Source: CAVTBX01 sp963733135
Lineage (GTDB): Bacteria > Actinomycetota > Thermoleophilia > Gaiellales > Gaiellaceae
Assembly: GCA_963733135.1 (NCBI GenBank)
Contig: CAVTBX010000004.1
Coordinates: 186,001 to 250,000, forward strand
DNA: 64,000 nucleotides
Direction: 5' to 3'
Shown: positions 35,208 to 47,739 of the stretch, in pieces
Layout of the letters: the number at the start of each line of letters is the position of its first letter
How positions within the stretch are numbered: position 1 is the stretch's first letter
Program-made: the position numbers and the translations under genes
The notes under the pieces: generated by a model
Database searches by the model: none
Seen by the model: only the letters and a program-made list of their open reading frames with translations
What the model was told of the DNA's origin: nothing

Positions 35208-35400
35208 GCGTAAGGTCGTAGGGAGACAGCTCGACCTTCACGCGATCTCCGAGGAACACCTTGATGCGGTAGCGGCGCATCTTGCCGGCCGTGTAGCCGA
35301 GCGTCTCGTGCCCGTTATCGAGCTGGATGCGGAACATGCGGTTCCGGAGAGCCTCGACGACCTCTCCTTCCATCTCGAGCTTCTCTTCCTTCTCCGGTAT
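35179..35400 (-). CDS. infA: Translation initiation factor IF-1, apparent ATA start
   Basis: This 73-aa OB-fold protein binds the 30S A site and helps IF-2 and IF-3 during initiation. MEGEVVEALRNRMFRIQLDN aligns with EMQGTVLETLPNTMFRVEL of E. coli IF-1, where that Met is residue 9, not the first. The missing eight residues are encoded upstream (PEKEEKLE). The only codon that gives the family length there is ATA at 35398-35400, four bases after AAGGAGGAG. The same leader, AGGAGGAGAC then ATG, precedes the oxidase at 37228. No ATG, GTG or TTG is available at that position. It ends with the usual YDLTRGRIVYRYR. cspA lies upstream; a hairpin separates them. Confidence 0.88.
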   Translation of the reverse strand: MPEKEEKLEMEGEVVEALRNRMFRIQLDNGHETLGYTAGKMRRYRIKVFLGDRVKVELSPYDLTRGRIVYRYR

Positions 35401-35427
35401 GTCTCCTCCTTCAGATTGTGGGCGGCC

Positions 35428-35454
35428 GGGCGGGCGGCGCAGGGCCGCCCGCCC
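35428..35454 (-). terminator. Hairpin between cspA and infA
   Basis: A perfect 11-bp GC-only stem (GGGCGGGCGGC/GCCGCCCGCCC) with a 5-nt loop begins 10 bp after the cspA stop and ends 27 bp before the infA start. There is no T-run. It is either a terminator or attenuator of cspA, or an mRNA-stabilising structure that sets the cspA:infA ratio. Confidence 0.65.
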
Positions 35455-35464
35455 ACACCGCGGA

Positions 35465-35671
35465 CTAGCCGACCGGCGTTACATCGGTCGCTTCGGGGCC
35501 CTTGGTGCCCTCGCGGGCCTCGAACTCGACGCGTGCGCCTTCGGAGAGGCTCTTGAAGCCCTCGCCGGCGATGTTCGAGTGATGCACGAAGAGATCCTTC
35601 GAGCCGTCGTCAGGGGCGATGAAGCCGTAGCCCTTGTCGTCGTTGAACCACTTAACGGTTCCGCTTGCCAT
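35465..35671 (-). CDS. cspA: Cold-shock protein CspA family
   Basis: This 68-aa single cold-shock domain protein has TVKWFNDDKGYGFIAPDDG containing RNP-1 (KGYGFI) and DLFVHHSNI containing RNP-2. It binds single-stranded RNA/DNA as a chaperone. A strong AGGGAGG precedes the ATG. The 5' region of about 85 nt upstream ends at a hairpin that closes the preceding oxidase gene. It is likely the first gene of a cspA-infA-hemolysin III run. Confidence 0.97.
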   Translation of the reverse strand: MASGTVKWFNDDKGYGFIAPDDGSKDLFVHHSNIAGEGFKSLSEGARVEFEAREGTKGPEATDVTPVG

Positions 35672-35756
35672 GAAACACCTCCCTTACCACGTCACGAACG
35701 GGTCTGGGAGCGCAATAGCGCGAACCGAACTCGCTCTCACTAACACCGGCAGAATA

Positions 35757-35788
35757 GCGACAGGCGGCCGGGTATGACCGCCTGTCGC
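35757..35788 (-). terminator. Terminator-like hairpin after the FAD-linked oxidase
   Basis: A perfect 11-bp stem (GCGACAGGCGG/CCGCCTGTCGC) with a 10-nt loop lies 6 bp beyond the oxidase stop at 35795. Read on the minus strand it is followed by TATTCTG, only weakly T-rich. It separates the oxidase from cspA. Confidence 0.6.
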
Positions 35789-35794
35789 AAGAAC

Positions 35795-37228
35795 TCAGCG
35801 CCGGACGGGCCGAGCGACGCGGCGTGAGCGCCGCACGGGCCTGACGCGCGTGGGCCGGATCGGGTGGTTCGATCGGATCACGTCCGCGGCGTCGTAGCGC
35901 GCCTTGACCGCCTGGAGGCGACGATACGCCTCGGGCCGGTAGAACTCCGCCGAGCCATTCGAGCGCTCGCGGAAGTTCAGGTACATGTGGTTCGACTTCC
36001 AAGGGGCGAGCCGCTCGTGCATCCGGTCGAGCTGGGTCTCGATCGCCTCTGCGACGTCCGGGCTGGACGGGATTCCGACCGCAAAGCCGAGGTACTCCGC
36101 GTCGAGCGAGGCGAGCGCGCCGTGCTCGGGCTTCGCCTCGGCGAGCGTACCGCCGGCGTGGCGCACCTCGAAGGAGACGAACGGCGAACCGACGGCCAGC
36201 TCGACCACGGCCTTGACCGTCTCCTCGGTCAGGCTGTCGAGCATGAAGCCGTCGCCCATCGCTGGCACCGGCTGAGGCGGATCCATGTGCAGCTCGGAGA
36301 GCTCCGTGACCGGGATCGTTCCGACCGTGTCCATGGCCGGCCCGAGCTCGCGCAGCGGCCGGACGAGCTCGTGCCCGACGGCCTCGTCGCCTACGAAGAT
36401 GATCTCGACCATCGCGTACGAGTTGCCGCGGAACGGCTCGGGGAGCTCGGGAAGCGGCGGAAACTGCATGATCCGCCCGATCGAGGTCAGCTCGTCGGGG
36501 GCGGTCAACGTCAGCTCGCGCCAGGCCTGGAGCACCTCAGAAGCCCGCTCGATGGGGAAGAAGAGCGTGCCGGCATAGACGTGGGTGAGTGGGAAGAGCC
36601 TGAGCTCGAGTGCGGTCACGACGCCGAAGCTGCCTCCTCCGCCGCGGAGCGCCCAGAACAGATCGGGATGGTTGTCGGCGTCGGCCCGGACGAGTCTGCC
36701 GTCGGCCGTCACGAGCTCGACCGCGACGACGTTGTTCGTCGAGAGCCCATGCTTGCGAGCCAGGAAGCTCACGCCGCCGCCGAGGGTGTAGCCGACGACG
36801 CCGACGTCCGGCGACGAGCCGGCAAGCGCGGCCAGACCGTGCTCCGCGGCTGCCTGGACGACCTCGACCCAGAGCACACCGGCCTCGACGCGTGCAACCT
36901 GGGCGTCGGGGTCGATCGAGACGCCTCGCATGCGCTCAGTCCTGACGAGGATCGTCCCGTCGAGCGGCCCGAGCGGCGACGCGTTGTGACCGGTTCCCTG
37001 CGGTGCGACGCGAAGGCCGCGCCGGCGGGCGAAGCGGACGATCTCGACCACGTCCTCCGCCGACTCGGGCAGCGCCACTGCGGCGGGCTGCTGGTCGACG
37101 GCCAGGTTCCAGGCCTGCCGGGCCGCGTCCCAGTCGACATCTCCCGGTGCGACGACGTCGCCCATCAGGCGGTTACGAAGGTCGTCGTACGTTCCGGCTG
37201 TCCTCTCTGCGTGAATGACGGTCGCCAT
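35795..37228 (-). CDS. FAD-linked oxidase of the berberine-bridge-enzyme (BBE) type
   Basis: This 477-aa protein starts at an ATG behind AGGAGGAGAC. The PCMH FAD domain reads PESAEDVVEIVRFARRRGLR, then APQGTGHNASPLG, whose His is the candidate covalent 8-alpha-histidyl FAD site; SSPDVGVVGYTLGGGVSFL follows. The C-terminal BBE segment is MYLNFRERSNG through RYDAADVIRSNHPI. Cys of the second covalent link found in plant BBE is not seen, so FAD is probably singly attached. It oxidises an alcohol or sugar-type substrate with O2; the exact substrate is unknown. The C-terminal tail is Arg-rich. Confidence 0.9.
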   Translation of the reverse strand: MATVIHAERTAGTYDDLRNRLMGDVVAPGDVDWDAARQAWNLAVDQQPAAVALPESAEDVVEIVRFARRRGLRVAPQGTGHNASPLGPLDGTILVRTERMRGVSIDPDAQVARVEAGVLWVEVVQAAAEHGLAALAGSSPDVGVVGYTLGGGVSFLARKHGLSTNNVVAVELVTADGRLVRADADNHPDLFWALRGGGGSFGVVTALELRLFPLTHVYAGTLFFPIERASEVLQAWRELTLTAPDELTSIGRIMQFPPLPELPEPFRGNSYAMVEIIFVGDEAVGHELVRPLRELGPAMDTVGTIPVTELSELHMDPPQPVPAMGDGFMLDSLTEETVKAVVELAVGSPFVSFEVRHAGGTLAEAKPEHGALASLDAEYLGFAVGIPSSPDVAEAIETQLDRMHERLAPWKSNHMYLNFRERSNGSAEFYRPEAYRRLQAVKARYDAADVIRSNHPIRPTRVRPVRRSRRVARPVRR

Positions 37229-37362
37229 GTCTCCTCCTGAGTGCCGCGCCCGAAGGCTGATCGGTTTCTGTGCACCGAACGCTCTCAAGGACTCAGCGCC
37301 GAGAGAACCGAGGCAGCACGTGTCTTTGGGTGCGGCCAGCCGCACCGGCCAAGTTCGCGTCG

Positions 37363-38535
37363 TCAGGCGGGCGGGAGCGGCACCGTGGGCCGGGCGGGGG
37401 TGAGGCTCTTGCCCTCGAACCGCGCGAGGCGCAGGAAGCCGATCTCGTGCGCGGTCGAGCCCTCGATGGTCAGGTCGGCGAGGATCTCGCCGACGACGCT
37501 CGCGAACTTGAAGCCGTGGCCGGAGAAGCCGGCCGCCACGACGACGTTCTCGCAGTCGGGATGGAAGTCGATGACGAAGTGCTCGTCCGGACTGTTCTCG
37601 AAGAGGCACGTCGCGAGCGCGGTCGTCGGGCCCGCGCCACGTGGGAAGTAGCGCTCGGCGAAGGCGCGGAGGAGAGCTTCGTCGGCTGCGTTCGGCTCGC
37701 GGTCGAATGCGTTCGGGTCGACGCGCTCCTCTCGGTGGTGCAGCCGGCCGACCTTGAACCCCGGGATGCCGTAGACCGGGAAGCCGTAGAAGATCCCCTC
37801 CTCGACGGCGAGACCGAAGGTCGGAAACGCGCCGGGAGCGAAGAGCGGCGGCTCGAGCGGCTGGAACCACGCGAGCGCCTGCCGCTCGGCGACGCAGAGC
37901 TCGGGATCGAGCCGCCCCACGCGAGCGGCCCACGCCCCCGCGGTCACGACGAGGCGGTCGGCCGTGTAGGAGCCGCGGTTCGTCTCGACCCGAACGGCAT
38001 CGCCGCGCGACTCCCAGTGTCGGACGCACTCACGCGCGTGTATGTCTGCTCCACCTGTAAGCGCCTCTGTCACGTGGGCGACGATGCAACGCTCCGAGAG
38101 CAGGAAACCGCCGTCCGGCTGGAGCAGCGCGGGAGTGTCGGGCGCGATCGCGAAGGCGGGATGGCGCCGGGCGAGCTCCCGCCCGTCGACGAGCTCATGT
38201 CTCAGATCGTGGGCGCGGCACGACTCGAGCGAGGTCTCGACGAGGTCGGCACCGACGTCCACGTAACCGGTGACGTGGAGCAGCTGCTCGCGCGCCCCGG
38301 ACTCGAGCTCGCGCCAGAGCTCGTACGCACGAACGAGGAGCGGGACATACGAGGCGCCCTCTGCGTAGGCCAACCGGATGATCCGCGTGACGCCGTGGGA
38401 GGACCCCATCGCGTTCGGCACGTCGAAGCGCTCGAGCCCGAGGACGCGCTTACCCCGTCGAGCCAAGTGGAAGCAGGCCGCGCTCCCCATCGCGCCCACT
38501 CCGGCGACGATCACGTCGTAGTGCCGCTCCTGCAT
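37363..38535 (-). CDS. Monomeric sarcosine oxidase/N-methyltryptophan oxidase family protein
   Basis: This 390-aa protein starts at the ATG at 38535 (MQERHYDVIVAGVGAMGS); the frame upstream runs into a repeat element. The FAD Rossmann motif is GVGAMGSAACFHLARRG. RFDVPNAMGSSHGVTRIIR is typical of the family. TCLFENSPDEHFVID includes the Cys that carries covalent FAD in monomeric sarcosine oxidase. It demethylates a secondary amine such as sarcosine with O2, giving formaldehyde, amine and H2O2. No folate or glycine-metabolism genes adjoin. Confidence 0.9.
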   Translation of the reverse strand: MQERHYDVIVAGVGAMGSAACFHLARRGKRVLGLERFDVPNAMGSSHGVTRIIRLAYAEGASYVPLLVRAYELWRELESGAREQLLHVTGYVDVGADLVETSLESCRAHDLRHELVDGRELARRHPAFAIAPDTPALLQPDGGFLLSERCIVAHVTEALTGGADIHARECVRHWESRGDAVRVETNRGSYTADRLVVTAGAWAARVGRLDPELCVAERQALAWFQPLEPPLFAPGAFPTFGLAVEEGIFYGFPVYGIPGFKVGRLHHREERVDPNAFDREPNAADEALLRAFAERYFPRGAGPTTALATCLFENSPDEHFVIDFHPDCENVVVAAGFSGHGFKFASVVGEILADLTIEGSTAHEIGFLRLARFEGKSLTPARPTVPLPPA

Positions 38536-38551
38536 TTCCTCAATGTACGAC

Positions 38552-38640
38552 GGAGGCCGCGCAGCGGCCGGGCGAATCGCGCCGCCCTTTGCGCGATTCG
38601 TAAGGAGCAACCGGCCAAGCCGGTTGCGTTCACCCGCGCC
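38552..38640 (+). repeat. Three-hairpin repeat element, copy B
   Basis: This 89-bp element has stem I GGCCGC/GCGGCC, stem II CGAATCGCGC/GCGCGATTCG, linker TAAGGA and stem III GCAACCGGC/GCCGGTTGC, then GTTCACCCGCGCC. It is nearly identical to copy C, 58 bp away in the same orientation. It lies 17 bp upstream of the sarcosine-oxidase-like gene start, so it would be within or before that gene's leader. Confidence 0.9.
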
Positions 38641-38698
38641 GGCCCGGGGTCACAGCGGCCCACCAACATCCTAAGACCGCCTGAAACGGCACGGTGTT

Positions 38699-38787
38699 GG
38701 AGGCCGCGCAGCGGCCGGGCGAATCGCGCCGCCCTTTGCGCGATTCGTAAGGAGCAACCGGCAGAGCCGGTTGCGTTCACCCGCGCC
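38699..38787 (+). repeat. Three-hairpin repeat element, copy C
   Basis: It differs from copy B only in the loop of stem III (CAA versus AGA-type) with both stem arms kept. It lies 10 bp from the stop of the Fur-family gene. Copies B and C form a tandem direct repeat separated by a unique 58-bp spacer. Confidence 0.9.
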
Positions 38788-38796
38788 TACCCCGGC

Positions 38797-39237
38797 CTAG
38801 GCCGCCCGACAGCCCGAGCAGGATCCCCGCAACAGCACGTCGTGCCCCTCGAGCTCGAAGCCGAGGCGACTGCCGAGGCCGTCGAGCGCTGTCTCGAGCG
38901 GGCGATCGGAGAACGGCTCGACCTTCCCGCAGTCGTCGCAGATCACATGGTGATGGTGGTCGCCGCTCGGGAGCACCGGCTCGTAGCGAGCGGCGTCACC
39001 GAGGTCGACGCGCTGCACGAGCCGGAGAGCCGAGAGCTGCTCGAGCGCGCGATAGATGCTCGCGAGACCGACCGGGCTCCCCTCGGCGCGGAGCGCATCG
39101 AAGATCTCGGTCGCGCTGAGACAACACTCCTGCCTCGCGAGATGTTGGATTACAGCCTGCCGCGCCTTACCGCCGCGCCGAACGGCAGCAGACGCATTGG
39201 CGGCCCATTCCTGGAGAGCGGGATCGGTGCTCGGCAC
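38797..39237 (-). CDS. Fur-family regulator, probably Zur
   Basis: This 146-aa protein has a winged HTH (RQAVIQHLARQECCLSATEI; GLASIYRALEQL) and a dimerisation/metal domain with GDHHHHVICDDCGKVEPF and a C-terminal CSGC, giving the two CxxC structural zinc ligands and a His-rich regulatory site. It is divergent from znuACB with only 19 bp between start codons, and a palindrome sits on the znuA start. Zinc-dependent repression (Zur) is therefore likelier than iron sensing. The start is GTG. Confidence 0.9.
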   Translation of the reverse strand: MPSTDPALQEWAANASAAVRRGGKARQAVIQHLARQECCLSATEIFDALRAEGSPVGLASIYRALEQLSALRLVQRVDLGDAARYEPVLPSGDHHHHVICDDCGKVEPFSDRPLETALDGLGSRLGFELEGHDVLLRGSCSGCRAA

Positions 39238-39256
39238 GGTGCTAGTCTAGCGAGCC

Positions 39257-39279
39257 ATGAGAACGATAATTGTTCTCAT
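39257..39279. promoter_or_regulatory. Candidate Zur operator covering the znuA start codon
   Basis: ATGAGAAC and GTTCTCAT arms form a perfect 8-bp dyad around GATAATT (23 bp). It begins exactly at the znuA ATG and covers its first seven codons, and it is AT-richer than its surroundings. The size and symmetry fit a Fur/Zur site. No Shine-Dalgarno precedes the ATG, so the transcript may be leaderless, with the operator at +1. Confidence 0.7.
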
Positions 39280-40093
39280 TCCTACCACTTTCCTGATCGC
39301 GTCCTGCGGAGGAGGGTCAGGCGCATCCTCGGGGCCGACCGTCGTCGCGTCGTTCTATCCGCTCGCCTTCGCCGCTGAGGAGATCGCCGGCCCGACAGCC
39401 GAGGTCACGAACCTGACCCCGCCCGGCGCGGAGCCGCACGACGTCGAGCTCTCGGTTCGGGACGTCGAGAGCATCCGGTCCGCCGGCCTCGTCCTCTACC
39501 TCGGCCACGGTTTCCAGCCGGCGGTCGAGGACGCGGCCGGAGACTCGAGCGGCGAGGCGCTCGATCTCCTCGAAGGGATCGAACTCAGAGACGGCGCCGA
39601 CCCGCACGTTTGGCTCGACCCGACGCTCTACGCGGAGCTGGCCGAGGAGATCGGCGGTGCGCTCGACAGACCCGACGCTGCTGAGGAGCTCGCGCGCCGC
39701 CTGCGCGCGCTCGACCGGGAGCTCGAGCAGGGCCTCGCGGACTGCGAGCGGCGCGAGATCGTCACGAGCCACGCCGCGTTCGGGTACCTCGCCGACCGCT
39801 ATGGGCTCGAGCAGATCGCCGTCACCGGCCTCTCTCCGGAGGCCGAGCCAGCGGCCGCCGATCTCGAGCGGCTCGTTGACGAGGTGCGCGAGCACGACGC
39901 GACGACGGTCTTCTTCGAGCCGCTCGTCTCGCCGCGCCTCGCCGAGACGGTGGCGCGCGAGGCCGGGGTCGAGACCGCGGCTCTCGACCCGCTGGAGGGC
40001 TTGACCGAGGAGAACGCCAAGGCGGGCGCGGACTACTTCAGTGTCATGCGCGAGAACCTCGAGACCCTTCGTGAGGCGCTCGGATGTCGCTAG
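39257..40093 (+). CDS. znuA: Zinc/manganese ABC transporter binding lipoprotein (ZnuA-like)
   Basis: This 278-aa protein has a lipobox at IASC (MRTIIVLIPTTFLIASC). Cluster A-I metal-binding residues are visible: His in PPGAEPHDVELS, His in GADPHVWLDP, His in TSHAAFGYLADRYG and an acidic residue near LDPLEGL. The His-rich loop of many ZnuA proteins is absent. It captures Zn2+ (or Mn2+) and delivers it to ZnuB. Its stop overlaps znuC. Confidence 0.9.
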   Translation: MRTIIVLIPTTFLIASCGGGSGASSGPTVVASFYPLAFAAEEIAGPTAEVTNLTPPGAEPHDVELSVRDVESIRSAGLVLYLGHGFQPAVEDAAGDSSGEALDLLEGIELRDGADPHVWLDPTLYAELAEEIGGALDRPDAAEELARRLRALDRELEQGLADCERREIVTSHAAFGYLADRYGLEQIAVTGLSPEAEPAAADLERLVDEVREHDATTVFFEPLVSPRLAETVAREAGVETAALDPLEGLTEENAKAGADYFSVMRENLETLREALGCR

Positions 40094-40803
40094 CGCTCGA
40101 GCTCCGAGACGTGCGGTTTGCGTACCCGGACGGGCCGGCGGTCTTCGAGGCCCTCGACCTCACGGTCGGCCGCGGCGAGCTCGTGGCGATCGCGGGCCCG
40201 AACGGCGGCGGCAAGACGACACTCCTCAGGCTCGCGCTCGGGCTCGAGCGGCCGGGTCAGGGGGAGGTGCGGCTCTTCGGCGAGCCTGTCGAGGTCGCGC
40301 GGCGACGAGGGGCGATCGGCTATCTGGCGCAGCGCTCCCAGCTTCGCCTCGACGCCCCTGCGACGGTTCGCGAGGTCGTGGCAGCCGGGCGCCTTGCCCG
40401 TGCTGGACTCCTGGGCCGCCTGAGTGAACGAGACCGAGAGCACGTTGCCCAGGCAATCGGTCGCGTCGGGCTCTCCTCGGTAGCAGACCGACCCCTCGCC
40501 AGGCTCTCGGGCGGCCAGCAGCAACGCGCCTTTGTTGCCAAGGCGCTCGCCGGCGAGCCGGAGCTCCTCGTGCTCGACGAGCCAACCACCGGCGTGGACG
40601 TCGAGGCCCAGGAGGCCCTGGCCACTCTCCTCGCCCAGCTGCACGGCGAGCTCGGCGTGACGATCCTGTACGTGTCGCATGAGTTCGGCGCCGTGGAGCA
40701 CGTCGTCGAGCGTCTCGTGCTCGTTCGGAACGGCGTCGTCTTCGACGGCCCTCCCACCGACCTACCCGGGGTCTGGCACGACCCCTCTCACACCCATGTT
40801 TGA
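40084..40803 (+). CDS. znuC: Zinc ABC transporter ATP-binding protein
   Basis: This 239-aa protein has Walker A GPNGGGKTT (residues 39-47), a RLSGGQQQRAFVAKAL signature, Walker B ELLVLDEPTTGVD and a switch His in YVSHEFGAVE. It powers ZnuB. It overlaps znuA by 10 bp and znuB by 8 bp, so the three genes are tightly coupled. Confidence 0.93.
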   Translation: MSLALELRDVRFAYPDGPAVFEALDLTVGRGELVAIAGPNGGGKTTLLRLALGLERPGQGEVRLFGEPVEVARRRGAIGYLAQRSQLRLDAPATVREVVAAGRLARAGLLGRLSERDREHVAQAIGRVGLSSVADRPLARLSGGQQQRAFVAKALAGEPELLVLDEPTTGVDVEAQEALATLLAQLHGELGVTILYVSHEFGAVEHVVERLVLVRNGVVFDGPPTDLPGVWHDPSHTHV

Positions 40804-41593
40804 GTCCGAGTTCATGCGCCTCGCCTTCGCGACCGGCGCGATCGTCGGCGTCCTCGCCCCTGCCGTCGGGTTCTTCCTCGTCCAGCGCCGGCTCAGCCTG
40901 GTCGGCGACGGAATCGGGCACATGGCGTTCGCGGGAGTGGCGGCCGGCTACCTGCTCGGGATCTCGCCGGTGCTGACAGCCCTCGTCGCGGCGGTCGCCG
41001 CTGCGGTGACGATCGAGTGGCTGCGCGCGCGGCGGCGAACGGCGGGCGACCAGGCCCTCGCGCTCGTCTTCTACACGGGAATCGCGGCTGGAGTCGTCAT
41101 CGTCTCCGCGGCCGGAGCGCTCGACGTCGACCTCTTTGCGTTCCTCTTCGGCTCGATCCTCACAGTCACAGAAGGCGACCTGGTGCTCGTCGCCGCACTC
41201 GGAGGGCTCGGTCTGCTCTCGATCGCAGTCCTCTACCGGGCCCTGACGGCCGTCGTTCTCGACGAAGAGGGGGCGAGGGTCGCGGGCGTCCCCGTCGCGT
41301 GGCTCAACATCTTCGTCGCGGTGCTAGCTGCGGTGACCGTGGCGCTTTCGATGCGGGTCGTCGGGATTCTCCTCGTCGCCGCACTCATGGTCTTGCCCGT
41401 GATTGCTGCGACCCGGATCGCGTGGAGCATGGCCTCGACCGTGCTCCTCTCGGTCGCGCTGGGCCTGGCGTCGGTGCTCGGCGGCCTGACCGTGGCGTAC
41501 TACGCAGACCTACCCCCCGGCGGCACGATCGTCCTCCTTGCGGCCGCGGCGTTCGTCGCGACGAGCGCGGCCGGGACGCTCCGCTCGGCGTAG
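40796..41593 (+). CDS. znuB: Zinc ABC transporter permease
   Basis: This 265-aa protein is taken from the ATG at 40796, eight bases before the znuC stop. It has eight or nine helices. VQRRLSLVGDGIGHMAFAGVAAGYLL is characteristic of the ZnuB/MntB family, and RVVGILLVAALMVLPVIAA is the conserved coupling-helix region. Its stop directly abuts the stop of gltD on the other strand. Confidence 0.93.
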   Translation: MFESEFMRLAFATGAIVGVLAPAVGFFLVQRRLSLVGDGIGHMAFAGVAAGYLLGISPVLTALVAAVAAAVTIEWLRARRRTAGDQALALVFYTGIAAGVVIVSAAGALDVDLFAFLFGSILTVTEGDLVLVAALGGLGLLSIAVLYRALTAVVLDEEGARVAGVPVAWLNIFVAVLAAVTVALSMRVVGILLVAALMVLPVIAATRIAWSMASTVLLSVALGLASVLGGLTVAYYADLPPGGTIVLLAAAAFVATSAAGTLRSA

Positions 41594-43026
41594 CTACGCC
41601 GTCATCCGGCTCGCGGCACGAACCGGCAGCACGCGCGCTTCCGCGAGCCAGCTATCCACGGCCCGGGCGCATGCGCGGCCCTCCGCGATCGCCCAGACGA
41701 TGAGCGACTGGCCGCGCCGGGCGTCGCCCGCCGCGAAGACGCCCTCGGTTGAGGTGACGTGGGCAGGCGCGCCAGCGTTCCCACGCTCGTCGCGCTCCAC
41801 ACCGAGGGCGTCGAGGAGCCGCGGCTCGGGCCCGACGAAGCCCATCGCGAGCAGGACGAGGTCGGCGGGAACGCTCGACTCGGTTCCCGGTATCGCAGAG
41901 AAGGGAGGCGCACCGGAGTTCTGCACCCAGTGGATGCGATCGACGCTGCCATTGCCGCTCAGGTGCGTCGTCGAGATCGCGAAGTCGCGCCGGCCGCCCT
42001 CCTTCAGGGCGTATGACGTCCGGAGCTTCATCGGCCAAAGCGGCCACGGCGTCAGATCGTCGGGCCGCAACACGGGCGGCTCGCCGAGCAGCTCGATCTG
42101 GGTTACTGACGCGGCGCCCTCGCGGTGCGCGCTCGCGACGCAGTCCGCACCGGTGTCGCCGCCGCCGATCACGATCACGTGCTTGCCCGCCGCCGTGATG
42201 GGAGCCTCGACGCCCGACGCCACGGCCCGGTTCCGGCCGTAGAGGTAGTCCATCGCGAACTCGACGCCGGCGAGCTCACGGCCCGGGACCGGTAGGTCAC
42301 GGGGCACACGCGAGCCCGTGGCGATCACGACCGCGTCGTTGGCATCGCGCAGCTCGCCGCCCTCGACATCCACCCCGACTTCTACGCCGGTTCGAAGCTC
42401 GACTCCCTCCGCGCGGAGCTGGTCGAGCCGGCGCTCGACGACGCTCTTCTCGATCTTGAAGTCCGGAACACCGAAGCGGACGAGCCCGCCGCAAGCCTCG
42501 TCCTTCTCGTAGACGGTGACCGTGTGCCCTGCGCGGTTCAGCTCCTGCGCGCACGCGAGCCCGGCCGGGCCGGAGCCGAGAACGGCGACTCGCCTGCCCG
42601 TCCTGACACGCGGCGGCTGCGGCGCGATCCGTCCGTCGGCCCAGGCTCGGTCGACGATCGCCCGCTCGATCTGCTTGATCGACACCGCGTTGCCCTCGTC
42701 GATCTCGAGCACGCACGCGGCCTCGCATGGGGCTGGACAGAGCCGGCCCGTGAACTCGGGGAAGTTGTTCGTCCGGTGGAGCTGCTCGATCGCCTGGCCC
42801 CAGCGGTCCCGGTAGACGAGGTCGTTCCACTCCGGGATGTAGTTCCCGAGCGGGCAGCCGCTATGGCAGAACGGCACTCCGCACTCCATGCACCTGGCGC
42901 CCTGCTCGCGGAGCTCGGCGAGCGGGAGCAGGCGGACGAACTCCCGGTGGTCGCCGACGCGCTCGCCCGGGTCGCGTTCGTCCGGATCGCGCCGGTCGTG
43001 GCGTAGGAAGCCTCTGAGTTCACCCA

Positions 43027-43027
<1 letters not shown>
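41594..43027 (-). CDS. gltD: Glutamate synthase small (beta) subunit
   Basis: This 477-aa protein supplies electrons from NADPH to the large subunit. The N-terminal iron-sulphur region has ARCMECGVPFCHSGCPLGN and LCPAPCEAACVLE (4Fe-4S ligands). FAD-binding GSGPAGLACAQELNRAGH and NADPH-binding VIVIGGGDTGADC follow. The GADCVASAHREGA and DALGVERDERGN segments are family typical. It starts one base into the gltB stop (TGATG-type junction). Confidence 0.95.
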
Positions 43028-47544
<4,517 letters not shown>

Positions 47545-47575
47545 CAGCGCCTCCGCTCTCCGCCTGGTGTGGTGC

Positions 47576-47617
47576 GGCTAGTCGGTGGCGGCGAAGAGGC
47601 GAGGGGGCCGACTAGCC
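47576..47617. other. Inverted repeat in the gltB leader region
   Basis: GGCTAGTCGG and CCGACTAGCC, perfect 10-bp arms, are separated by 22 bp and lie 32 bp upstream of the gltB start, within the 195-bp gap to the carbonic anhydrase gene. It could be an operator for a nitrogen regulator or a leader hairpin. No further gene is seen in this gap. Confidence 0.5.
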
Positions 47618-47739
47618 CATACGCGGGAGCGCGATCGCAAAGAGCTCGATAATCGGGTCTCCGGTGCGGACGCGCATCCCGTTCATGAGGCGGGACGTTA
47701 GAGGATCGCGCGGACGACGCCAAGTGGCGTTTGCCGCCG

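Noticed and set aside
38535..38610. 25-residue N-terminal extension of the sarcosine-oxidase-like protein
   Set aside because: The extension is encoded by the repeat element; the ATG at 38535 gives the correct family N-terminus.
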